Origin: Victivallales bacterium
GTDB taxonomy: Bacteria; Verrucomicrobiota; Lentisphaeria; Oligosphaerales; Oligosphaeraceae
DNA length: 13,508 nucleotides
Direction: 5' to 3'
NCBI GenBank assembly: GCA_017431185.1
Contig: JAFRLP010000441.1
Span: 1-13,508, forward strand
In this document: piece by piece, positions 1-7,504 of the stretch
Layout of the letters: each line of letters opens with the position of its first letter
Position numbering within the stretch: the first letter of the stretch is position 1
Program-made: the position numbers and the translations under genes
The notes under the pieces: model-generated
What the model saw: the letters and a program-made list of their open reading frames with translations, nothing else
What the model was told of the DNA's origin: nothing
The model's database searches: none

Positions 1-369
1 CGTCGGCTTGTGCGTGACCATTACCGGCAATGTGTGTTGCAAAATCCCACTCCGGCTGACCATGAGTACTGCCGGACGATTCACATAGCAAGTCGTGGAC
101 TCGGCAAGCGCCAATTCGGTAACATGATCTTCCGAATCTTCGAACCGAAATGCCTTGAAATCCTTTGCCGACACCCACGGAATCGACCCATTCCAATATT
201 CCGGATGAGCGGTGGACGGCGTCCCGCCCGTGCGGAAATAGGACAACGACAACAACTTTGCAGACGGATAAGCCGATCTGATTCGCGTCCACCTCACTGC
301 ATGATGATACTCAGGATCCAGTCGCCTGCCCTGAGCTTCCGATGCCTTTATCGTAAACATCTGGCCCAT
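1..369 (-). CDS. hsdS: Type I-like restriction-modification specificity subunit HsdS (N-terminal part, runs off left edge)
   Basis: This open frame of 123 codons begins at ATG 369-367 and is still open at base 1, so only the N-terminus is present. HsdS proteins recognise the DNA target through two target-recognition domains and guide the methylase and nuclease subunits. The first such domain is visible here: RLDPEYH at residues 17-22, then the signature GGTPS at 48-52, PEYWNG at 56-61 and IPWVSAKDFK at 63-72, which is the classic start of a recognition domain. An AGGAGGG ribosome-binding sequence (complement of 381-387) lies 11 nt upstream, inside the end of the preceding gene. The start is 2 nt after the stop of the DUF1016 gene, so the two are translationally coupled. 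M4 is a possible alternative start. The family call is secure; the DNA target cannot be inferred. Confidence 0.93.
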   Translation of the reverse strand, partial: MGQMFTIKASEAQGRRLDPEYHHAVRWTRIRSAYPSAKLLSLSYFRTGGTPSTAHPEYWNGSIPWVSAKDFKAFRFEDSEDHVTELALAESTTCYVNRPAVLMVSRSGILQHTLPVMVTHKPT

Positions 370-371
370 AG

Positions 372-1478
372 CTATTTATTCCCTCCTCTGATCCGCGCCC
401 TTGATGCCTTTTGCGGCGCGGCAAGGAGTCGCGCTTCTTCAAAGGCGACGCGTTCGCGCTGGAGTTCCCTTCGCAGCTCCTCTTCCGTCGGCAGGTTCAG
501 GTGATACTTCACCGCAAATAGGTTGCGCTCGTGCTCGTTCAGCGTATAGCGGATCACCGCCTCGTCGCGATCAGAACCAAGGACAATGCCGACCGGCGGA
601 TTGTCCCCCGGATTCATCCGCTCGCGCTCGTAATAGTGTTTGTAGAGCTGCATTTGCCCAAGGTCTTCGGGCGTGATCTTGCCGACCTTAAGATCGACCA
701 GGAAGAAACAACGCGCAAGGAAGTTATAGAAAACGAGATCGCAATGATAGACCTCATTGCCGACATGAATCGGACACTGCTCGCCGACCAATGCAAAGCC
801 GCGCCCCAACTCCAACAGGAACTTCCCCAAATGACGGATAAGCCCCGCTTCCAGATCAGCTTCCTTGTAGGCAAACGGGGAAACGCCCGTGAACTCCAAG
901 ATCGCCGGACTCCTGACAATGTCCTTCGGCTCCGGACGACTGCGCTTCACATAACCTGACGCCTTCTTGAGATCGACATGATTCGCAAGCAGCCGTTCGT
1001 AGAACTGCGTCGAGATCTGCCGCTGGAGGTCGCGCACACTCCAACCCGACTTCACACATTCCTCGAAATAGAACTGGCGTTTTTCGGTATTTTCAATGCG
1101 CATCAACGTCCGATAATGCGACCAATTCAATTCGCTACACAGCGTGTAGCGTTTTCCAAAAACCAGAAAGAACTGTCGCATGTTACGGAGATTCGCGACA
1201 TCGAAACCTGGTCCGAACTCCGCCGTCAATTTCAGCGAAAGACCCTTGATGAGGCCATCACCGTACTTCGCACGTTCCGCCCCGCCCTGCTTCTCGACAA
1301 TCTCACGCCCAACATTCCAATAGGCATCGACCATCTCCTTGTTGGCAACGGTGTAAACCTTCGCGCGCGCCTTCGCGATATACGACCGAACGTTCTTGTA
1401 CAGCTCCGCCTCGACGGATTCGACGACCTCGACATCCGGCTTGATCAAAGCGGTTTCTGCCTTGCGTGCTTTCTTCAT
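372..1478 (-). CDS. DUF1016/YhcG-family PDDEXK nuclease inside the R-M operon
   Basis: A 368-residue protein with the two-part architecture of the DUF1016 (YhcG) family. The N-terminal helical domain spans about residues 20-165 and contains WNVGREIV at 54-61 and the family signature SVRDLQRQISTQFYERL at 147-163. The C-terminal nuclease-like domain spans about 185-335, with candidate catalytic residues D247 (CDLVFYN), D262 and K264 (LVDLKVGK) followed by GQMQLYKHYY at 274-283. Length is normal for the family. Members are predicted PD-(D/E)XK nucleases and are often found inside type I R-M operons; their exact role is not settled. The start codon overlaps the hsdM stop as ATGA, and the stop is 2 nt before hsdS, so the three genes are one transcript. 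I infer an accessory defence function. It could instead act in DNA repair or another nuclease role. Confidence 0.93.
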   Translation of the reverse strand: MKKARKAETALIKPDVEVVESVEAELYKNVRSYIAKARAKVYTVANKEMVDAYWNVGREIVEKQGGAERAKYGDGLIKGLSLKLTAEFGPGFDVANLRNMRQFFLVFGKRYTLCSELNWSHYRTLMRIENTEKRQFYFEECVKSGWSVRDLQRQISTQFYERLLANHVDLKKASGYVKRSRPEPKDIVRSPAILEFTGVSPFAYKEADLEAGLIRHLGKFLLELGRGFALVGEQCPIHVGNEVYHCDLVFYNFLARCFFLVDLKVGKITPEDLGQMQLYKHYYERERMNPGDNPPVGIVLGSDRDEAVIRYTLNEHERNLFAVKYHLNLPTEEELRRELQRERVAFEEARLLAAPQKASRARIRGGNK

Positions 1479-3619
1479 CGTCCAGCCTCCTCTTCAGCCG
1501 CCGTATTGATGAACTTCGCAAGTGCCACGCCGATCTCGTCCAGCTCGTTGACCTTGGTCGGCTTGCCGGTCGCGTCAAAGCCAATGTCGTCGGCAATGGC
1601 CATGAAGATGTCCTCGTCCGGGAAGGATGCCGCTGCGGCGGCCTTGTATTCGGAATCAAGCTTGTCGCGCAACTCGGCGACGGCCTTTTCCGCGACTGCG
1701 GCGATCTGATCCGCCGCCGCCTTGTACTCGGGAATCTCCTTGCGTTCCTTCGGTTTGAGCGCGGCGAATTCCGCCCGCTTGTCGAGCTTTGCCAGCTCGG
1801 TCTTGCGCGTCTTGTCAATCTCGGCAAGACGCTCGGCGAGCTTGCCCCTCGCCACGATCTTGCGCTGAAGGGACTCCTTGCCCGCCCGCAATTTCTCCGT
1901 CTCACGCTTCGTGCGCTTGCGGAGGAACAGCACCGAACTCTTCACGCCGGCGCCCGTACTCATGAACGTGGTCTGTGGAAGCGACACCACTGCCAAGACG
2001 CGGAACTTCTCCATCAGCCAGTCACGGACATACTGGAGCGAGGCATTAGTAAGAATCCCGTCTGGAATGACGATTGCGAGATAGCCACCTTCGACGAGGA
2101 AATGCCAACATTGCTCAATGAACAAGATCTCGGACGACACGCCCGGACGTTGCGCCGCCTTGGACTTCGGATTGAGCCAATCCACTCCGCGTTCCGCAAG
2201 ACCGTACAATCCCAAATAGGCGTGTTCCGTCTGCTTGATGGTGGAACCGAACGGCGGATTGGTGATGATGAAATCGAACGATTCGTTCTTGAACCCGCCA
2301 TTGCCCGTTTGGCTGGCGATATGGCTGTCCGGCAAGAGCCCGTCTGCGGCCACGACATTCGTATGTCCGTCATCGTGGATGATCATGTTCATCTTGGCCG
2401 TGCGGGCGATCTGTTCGTTGATTTCGATGCCGAACAGGCGATGCTGGGCGAAGTCGTGCCACGTCTTGTAGGCTTTGACGGATTGCGCCCCGAACTTCGC
2501 TTCCGCCGACCGCCGCACCTTGTCCAAGGCATGGAGGAGAAAACCGCCGGAACCGCAGGAGGTGTCGAGAACGCGGGATTCGCTTCGGATGGGAAGCACA
2601 TCGACGATGAACTTCACGACGGGGCGGGGCGTGAAGAACTGTCCGAAGTTTCCTCGGAAGAACGAAGTCATGAAGGTTTCGAACGCCCGACCCTTCGCGT
2701 CAAGGTCTGTTTCGGAGAGATTGATGTCTTCCAGATAGGAAACAACCGTTCGAACCTTGGCCGCAGAAAGGCGAACATCGTCCTTGAACACTTCCGGCGC
2801 ATGTTTGCGCCCTTCTTCATAAAGTCCCTTGAGGCGTTTCAGCAACGCCTCGTTCGTGTGTTCCACGGTGTCTTCGGCGATAATCTGGAAATCGTAGGGG
2901 GCACCATCTTCACGATCTTTGCGCTCGTCCCAAATTTTGCAGAAAACCAATTTGTCAAATTCGTCGAAAGCATCCGACGGATTCAGCTCGCCTCCGCCCC
3001 AAAGCGCTTGATGGGCTTGGGCGAAGCGATGCGTCAATTCGTCCTCTGAAACCATCTTGAGCGGAAAGTGTTTTTTCCCATCGGGGCCGACTCCGCCATT
3101 GACGGCATATCGGTAGTTGGCCATAGACGATTCGCCAAAACGGGGAATATCGGCCACCGTTCGCCGCGCTTTGGGTTTTTGCGCAGGCACTTCATAGTAT
3201 TCGTTCTTGATTCCCGAGGTTGTCCAAACATATTTGGCCCCCTCGGCAACAGCGTAGGAGAATGCCTGTTCGACAGCTTGGCGGAATTCGGCTTCGCTGA
3301 CCACTTCCTTTTTGCATTCGACAATGACGAGAGGCGTTTCATGCGCCGCATCGGCATAGACCTCGATGTCCGCCTCCCGGAGCGACGACCCCATGGTGAC
3401 CGATGAGAACAGCCGGATGTTCTCGTCAGGGTAGCCATACTGGAGTACAAGGGCGAGGTAAGCCTTTGCTTCGACGATTGCCTCGGGTTTCGTATAGTCA
3501 CGCGAAATCCCATGCCGAAGATACTCGATCCACTTCCCGTCATCGCCGATGCGGATCAGCTTCTTCGCCATTCCCTGCGCAATCAGGTCGACACTCTGCG
3601 TAATCAGTTTCTTCTTCAT
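1475..3619 (-). CDS. hsdM: N6-adenine DNA methylase (HsdM) fused to an N-terminal HsdR_N-like nuclease domain
   Basis: A 714-residue protein, longer than a usual HsdM (about 500). Residues 30-145 resemble the HsdR N-terminal PDDEXK fold: E50, then D84 (ADIEVY) and E101-x-K103 (VIVECKKE). Residues 215-570 are an N6_Mtase domain: FFTPRPVVKFIVDVL at 328-342, SAM-binding motif I VLDTSCGSGGF at 350-360, and catalytic motif NPPF at 454-457. Residues 570-660 are a highly charged, Lys/Glu-rich, probably coiled-coil insert before a short C-terminal tail. It should methylate adenine at the HsdS target with S-adenosylmethionine. The intact DxExK suggests that it may also cleave, as in BcgI-type A subunits; this is inference. 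ATG 3619 has a weak AAGG ribosome-binding sequence 3 nt upstream. First gene of the operon; an IS remnant ends 30 nt upstream of it. Confidence 0.93.
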   Translation of the reverse strand: MKKKLITQSVDLIAQGMAKKLIRIGDDGKWIEYLRHGISRDYTKPEAIVEAKAYLALVLQYGYPDENIRLFSSVTMGSSLREADIEVYADAAHETPLVIVECKKEVVSEAEFRQAVEQAFSYAVAEGAKYVWTTSGIKNEYYEVPAQKPKARRTVADIPRFGESSMANYRYAVNGGVGPDGKKHFPLKMVSEDELTHRFAQAHQALWGGGELNPSDAFDEFDKLVFCKIWDERKDREDGAPYDFQIIAEDTVEHTNEALLKRLKGLYEEGRKHAPEVFKDDVRLSAAKVRTVVSYLEDINLSETDLDAKGRAFETFMTSFFRGNFGQFFTPRPVVKFIVDVLPIRSESRVLDTSCGSGGFLLHALDKVRRSAEAKFGAQSVKAYKTWHDFAQHRLFGIEINEQIARTAKMNMIIHDDGHTNVVAADGLLPDSHIASQTGNGGFKNESFDFIITNPPFGSTIKQTEHAYLGLYGLAERGVDWLNPKSKAAQRPGVSSEILFIEQCWHFLVEGGYLAIVIPDGILTNASLQYVRDWLMEKFRVLAVVSLPQTTFMSTGAGVKSSVLFLRKRTKRETEKLRAGKESLQRKIVARGKLAERLAEIDKTRKTELAKLDKRAEFAALKPKERKEIPEYKAAADQIAAVAEKAVAELRDKLDSEYKAAAAASFPDEDIFMAIADDIGFDATGKPTKVNELDEIGVALAKFINTAAEEEAGR

Positions 3620-3649
3620 GTGCCTTATGGCTTGTCTGTTACTTTTTCC

Positions 3650-3797
3650 TGAAGTGGACCCAATTTTTTGGACAAAAGATTAAGTCCTAGAAGAAATCTT
3701 TTGTTGTTTATGCTGACATACTATACACCTCCTCGGGAGTTTTGTAGCCAAGCGACTCGTGAATTCTTTTGAAATTGTAGAAATCAATGTATTCCCC
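3650..3797 (-). mobile_element. IS3-family insertion sequence remnant: terminal sequence plus transposase C-terminal end
   Basis: The fragment is bounded on the left by TGAAGTGGACCCAATTTTTT (from 3650), which resembles the terminal inverted repeats of IS3-family elements. It contains the last ~30 codons of a transposase, reading EYIDFYNFKRIHESLGYK then TPEEVYSMSA and a TAA at 3710-3708. This is the typical C-terminus of the IS3-family integrase (rve) domain. The rest of the element, including the catalytic DDE residues and the other end, is absent. The homology starts abruptly next to the WMWG codons of a DUF1963 gene (3794-3804), so the join is probably a deletion or recombination scar. The base composition is AT-richer than the flanking hsdM. 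It cannot transpose by itself. Confidence 0.85.
3708..3797 (-). pseudogene. Transposase fragment (IS3-family orfB C-terminus)
   Basis: About 30 codons of an IS3-family transposase remain, with the diagnostic YNFKRIHESLGY followed by TPEEVY. No start codon or catalytic residue survives. The frame is open upstream into the DUF1963 region as far as an ATG at 4193, but that upstream translation is an out-of-frame reading of DUF1963 and should not be annotated as a protein. Confidence 0.85.
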
Positions 3798-4377
3798 ACA
3801 TCCATCCGGGGGAATCTTCCTTTGCATCATCTGTGTCGACCTGCAGAAGAAGCAACTTGCCAGGAGCCATGTTCTCATTTTGAATCCAAGTCGGAAAACC
3901 AAGCATTTGATGGCAAGGCTCTGTTTCATTGTCTTCCTCGTCCATTTCAAATGTCGTCTGCACGACCTTGAATGCGAGGAAACATTCCCTGGGAATCCAT
4001 AGATGGCATTTTGCCTGACGAGTGCGTTGTTCCTTGGGCAATTCCCCTGAATAATAGATGACACGGTGATAATCACGCTCCGCCTCTGCATCCAGCCCCC
4101 AAGGCTGCTCTTCCACGTCATAGAAGAAAAACAGCGTGCCATGGTCAGGAAGCCCCATGCCCTGCGGCAGGTCAGCACAGTGGATTTGCGCAAGGAAATC
4201 CAGTTCCCGCCCCTTGGAATTGACGGGCCAGGCGATGCCTTCCGGCAGATTAGGGTTGCCCCCCAGTTTGCTCCGGCTTTCCTTTGTCGTTTTCACAAGC
4301 CGTAATGGCAGGGCGAGGCGGCAATGAAGATTCCTGCTGTCCATTCGGCACGGCATTATCCACTGTGTCTGCTGCAT
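3784..4377 (-). pseudogene. DUF1963 (YwqG-like) protein, C-terminally truncated by IS scar
   Basis: A 197-codon frame with recognisable DUF1963/YwqG features: SKLGGNPNLP at 36-45, W50-P51, LAQIHCADLP at 62-71, GTLFFFYD at 80-87, then LGFPTWIQNE at 159-168 and LLLLQVDTDD at 175-184. In the family the text continues past a W-W-G-D motif into a last strand. Here WMWG at 192-195 is followed by two residues and a stop, exactly where IS sequence begins. So the last ~20-30 residues are lost. The start at ATG 4377 has AAAGGA 7 nt upstream, and it overlaps the upstream gene by 128 nt, which is unusually long. The family's function is poorly known; some members act as antitoxin-like or immunity-type proteins, but nothing here shows that. 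It may still be expressed, but is probably not functional. Confidence 0.8.
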
Positions 4378-7276
4378 CTTCTTTTCCTTTTTTCTTCCCC
4401 GAGCAAAGCCAAAGCATGCCGCCTATTGCATAGAGAAGCGGCAAGTAAAGGATATCCCAGAGAACCATTGCCTTGACATCGCGAAAACGCGGGCGGTAGT
4501 CGTGTTTGGCGTATTCATGGCGGATGTCTGCGGGCATCCTGTCGATGGAATAGGCATTTGTGTCTGGAGAATATGCCGCGAAACGCTGGCGCAATTCCAT
4601 TCGATAATGCCAACCGCAATAGGTTGCGGCAATCCAAAGCCCCCCAATGAACAGGGGGAAGACGAGCAGCCAGACGAAGAAGCGTTTGCGGCGGCGATGC
4701 AAAAGCCATGACGCATACACGCCACACACGATAAACAGCGGAATCAGATACCAGAAACGCCATTCATATATGGCACGAAAGATGCGAAGCACCATCGGAA
4801 TAACGGAAACCTGGGGCGGCTCGAAAGGTTTGGACTTGGTTGCTGCAATCGGATTCTTCTCCACTGCAAAAAGATAGACGCCCAGGGGGTTCACCATCGC
4901 AAACTGCCTTTCTGGCAACGCCATGATTTCCCCGCACTTCGGCAACCATGCGGAAGGATAGTCTCCAGGTGAACGCAGATTGACGGCAAACTGCCGTTCT
5001 GGCGAAAACAGAATGTCATCGTCCGTAATCAGAAACGGGTGAGAGACATTGTAGGTTTTCAGGTTGTACTTTGCGTCGTGGCTGACATAGCTGGGACTTC
5101 GGTTGACGAACTCCGAAATGGAATTGTCCTGGAAGACAAAATAACCACGTTTCGAGGAGCCGATGATGCGTCCATCTGGCATTTTTTCCAGATAGGCCAC
5201 CGCCCCCGTTGTCTCCACGGAATGCAGTGCCTTGGATTTACCATTGGAAATGTCATATTGGAGAATGGCTCCCTCATAGCCAGCCTGGGAAACAAGCATG
5301 AAGAGCAGCCGTTTGTCGTCCAGCCGTACCAGTTTGGAGACAGCAAATGCCCTGTCGGATGGCAGTCCCCGAACAGATGCCCGATCAGACGTTGAGAAAC
5401 GCAACATTGGATTGCCGCCATCTAAATCGCATTCGTACAAGGCAATGTCTTGCACCAATGCGGCTCCTTTTTGTTTTGACAGCAGGAAAAGCGACTCTCC
5501 GATGATGACGGCATCCGCAAGTATACCTGGAACAGGGCAGGCGCAGTGCGTCCATTCTGCCTTTTCCAAATCATAAACAGCAAGGTGGTCTTCTGTGCGG
5601 GCCAGCAGTCTTTTACCTTCTTCAATGGAGATTTGCGAATGGCGGAAATCCATCGGGGCAATGGGAACTGCGGGCAGGATGTTCATCTCTCCCGTGCTGA
5701 CATCGAACTTGTAGAATAGAGTCCAATACAGAACATACACTGCTTTGACGGAGGCGCAGACCCTGTATTCTGGATAATGAATCGCCAGATCCACGGCTTC
5801 ATCTGGTGCGCCGCTTGCTTTGAAAGCCTGGCGCTGCGCGGCGAAGTCGGGATGAGGCATCAGGCGGCGATACAGAGGGCAGAGTTTGCGGATGGTTTCC
5901 TGCGCCTGGGGAAGGCGCAACCTGAACAGATGACTGGAGACTATCGAATATGCAACGTCGTAGGGATTGCCCTGGAGCAATTCGTAGGTGGGGATTTTGG
6001 ACAGTTCATCCACTCGTGCATTGAGTTCATCCAGGAAATCCCTGGAAAAATCATTGGAACTGATGGCCTTTTCCTGCAAATAGGTGAGATAGTCCTTGGC
6101 GGGAAGACTGCCTTTGTTGCTCTGCTGATAGCGGACATAACAGGTACTTGCCTTGTCGTCGTATTCGCTGTAGCCCATTTTCAACCACTGTTCGCAAAGC
6201 CAGCGCATCACATTATGAAAGTTGTGGAAATACTCCGACACATCATCGGGAGACAACGGCTTGCCCAATGCCTTCTCTGCTTTTTGGTACAAGGATACGA
6301 TTGTCGTCTCCAATGCCTTGGCGCGTTCCTTCGATTGTACAAAGGATGACAGAGCCTCCAGTGCCAGTTTTTTCATGACCAGATGCGGCTCGCTTGTCTT
6401 TCCGAGCAGTTCCATGTACTCCGTGTCATCAAGGGCTTCACGCAAGGCGGACAGGTCGCTTTCGAACAGTGCAGGGCATTCCTCAACAATACCGGGGAAC
6501 GACTGATAGTCGGGCATCATGAAGTCCTTGCCATACAAGCAGAGGCATTCCATCTTCGGATTCAGAAGATAGCGTTTCAGAATAACCTTCTCAATGTCCC
6601 GATAGGTTTGGAACGCAACTTGGTTGGTGATGATGAACCCCGTCTCCATCAGCATGTTTTCGCAGAAGGTGCGCTGCTCCCTCGCGTTTGTGAACGGCTT
6701 TTCCAAGGCTGTCTTGTCTATGGCCGCGAGTGTCTCATCATGGCATAGTTGCCGCAATTCCTCAAATACCGCCAGCAGCTCAGGTAGTTTTGATGCTGGG
6801 TAGTCTTCCAGACGCTTTCCTATGTCGAAGGCATTGTTCAGCAGCGAGACACGGACATTGGGACGGCTCGCCTTGTAGAGGCGCTTGGGCCAGTCGGGAA
6901 AATTCCTCTTGAACTCCTTGGTCGCCGCGATGTAGTTTCGGTACTTGGCAATCATTTCATCAACACTCAAGTCCTTGTAGAGGGCAAGAATCACATCATA
7001 ATAAATGGCAGACAGACGGATTTCAGGATCATCGGGCTTCCGTTCCACCGCCTGCGTAATCAGTGGCGCGATTTCCCTGTAGCCATCGGGAGGATTGCCG
7101 TCTACTCCCATAGAATGTGACAGACGTTTAATCTCCTGACTGTATTTCCCAAACAATTCATCTGCACTTTCCTCTGCCATGATTGGCAGGCAGACTGCAA
7201 GGGCAAGATATAATATCCACCGAATCCGTGATAGAATAATATGACTTGACATTTTGGGGGTAATTATGTTCATCAT
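4250..7276 (-). CDS. Large membrane-anchored envelope protein of unknown family
   Basis: I do not recognise this 1008-residue protein. A signal peptide or anchor spans about residues 17-33 (core ILYLALAVCLPIMA). Residues 35-500 are mostly helical, TPR-like in texture, with no clear repeat register. Residues 508-805 look like a beta-propeller: recurring short strands with regular turns (HLAVYDLEKAEW at 564-575, AILQYDISNGKSK at 670-682, GYFVFQDN at 711-718, RQFAV and RQFAM near 761-794, YLFAVEK at 801-807). Three TM segments follow at about 842-858, 864-885 and 938-957, then a hydrophilic tail. The bulk is therefore probably periplasmic. Upstream is GAGG, 5 nt from ATG 7276 and 8 nt from a second in-frame ATG at 7273; either may be the start. 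A promoter-like TTGGCA-N18-TATATT lies 60 nt further upstream. It is monocistronic or followed by the truncated DUF1963 gene. No catalytic motif seen. Confidence 0.8.
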   Translation of the reverse strand: MMNIITPKMSSHIILSRIRWILYLALAVCLPIMAEESADELFGKYSQEIKRLSHSMGVDGNPPDGYREIAPLITQAVERKPDDPEIRLSAIYYDVILALYKDLSVDEMIAKYRNYIAATKEFKRNFPDWPKRLYKASRPNVRVSLLNNAFDIGKRLEDYPASKLPELLAVFEELRQLCHDETLAAIDKTALEKPFTNAREQRTFCENMLMETGFIITNQVAFQTYRDIEKVILKRYLLNPKMECLCLYGKDFMMPDYQSFPGIVEECPALFESDLSALREALDDTEYMELLGKTSEPHLVMKKLALEALSSFVQSKERAKALETTIVSLYQKAEKALGKPLSPDDVSEYFHNFHNVMRWLCEQWLKMGYSEYDDKASTCYVRYQQSNKGSLPAKDYLTYLQEKAISSNDFSRDFLDELNARVDELSKIPTYELLQGNPYDVAYSIVSSHLFRLRLPQAQETIRKLCPLYRRLMPHPDFAAQRQAFKASGAPDEAVDLAIHYPEYRVCASVKAVYVLYWTLFYKFDVSTGEMNILPAVPIAPMDFRHSQISIEEGKRLLARTEDHLAVYDLEKAEWTHCACPVPGILADAVIIGESLFLLSKQKGAALVQDIALYECDLDGGNPMLRFSTSDRASVRGLPSDRAFAVSKLVRLDDKRLLFMLVSQAGYEGAILQYDISNGKSKALHSVETTGAVAYLEKMPDGRIIGSSKRGYFVFQDNSISEFVNRSPSYVSHDAKYNLKTYNVSHPFLITDDDILFSPERQFAVNLRSPGDYPSAWLPKCGEIMALPERQFAMVNPLGVYLFAVEKNPIAATKSKPFEPPQVSVIPMVLRIFRAIYEWRFWYLIPLFIVCGVYASWLLHRRRKRFFVWLLVFPLFIGGLWIAATYCGWHYRMELRQRFAAYSPDTNAYSIDRMPADIRHEYAKHDYRPRFRDVKAMVLWDILYLPLLYAIGGMLWLCSGKKKGKEDAADTVDNAVPNGQQESSLPPRPAITACENDKGKPEQTGGQP

Positions 7277-7336
7277 GCAGACCTCATTCTTGGGCAGCCA
7301 ATTCTCTATGTGACCATCTCGTTACTGTTCTCTTTT

Positions 7337-7366
7337 AATATATTGTGTTCAGTGAGCCTTTGCCAA
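7337..7366 (-). promoter_or_regulatory. Candidate sigma70-type promoter of the 1008-residue protein gene
   Basis: On the minus strand, TTGGCA (complement of 7361-7366) is followed after 18 nt by TATATT (complement of 7337-7342). The match to -35/-10 consensus is good though the spacer is one longer than optimal. It lies just downstream of repeat copy A and about 60 nt before the gene start, giving a leader of roughly 55 nt. This is visual matching only. Confidence 0.45.
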
Positions 7367-7380
7367 ACGTCATAGGCGAT

Positions 7381-7473
7381 TTCTCAAAACGGTTTTCTTC
7401 CGCTAGCGTCATCGCATTTGGACGATGTTTGATATTCTCTGGTTTTGGCTGGAAATCGGTCTTTTCAGGACGC
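7381..7473. repeat. Intergenic repeat copy A (~93 bp)
   Basis: This segment matches 9452-9545 in the same orientation with about a dozen differences including a one-base gap, roughly 87% identity by eye. The best conserved blocks are GCGTCATCGCATTTG, ACGATGTTTGA and GTCTTTTCAGGACGC. A CATCG...CGATG dyad and GCGTC...GACGC ends suggest that one strand could fold. It sits 32 nt after the stop of the esterase gene and upstream of the promoter of the 1008-residue protein gene. I see no ORF in it. Confidence 0.85.
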
Positions 7474-7504
7474 TGCTGTTTGAATCGTCTCATCGGTCGG
7501 AACA

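Noticed and set aside
978..1709. 243-residue plus-strand open frame across the DUF1016/hsdM junction
   Set aside because: Antisense to two well-supported genes, with no family resemblance.
1303..1905. 200-residue minus-strand Arg/Ser-rich frame
   Set aside because: Out-of-frame reading of hsdM and DUF1016 with low-complexity composition.
1466..3049. 527-residue plus-strand open frame antisense to hsdM
   Set aside because: It mirrors the hsdM reading frame, has no recognisable domain, and hsdM is fully supported by motifs; it is a GC-driven shadow.
3708..4193. 161-residue frame as a full transposase
   Set aside because: Only its last ~30 residues are IS3-like; the rest is an out-of-frame reading of DUF1963.
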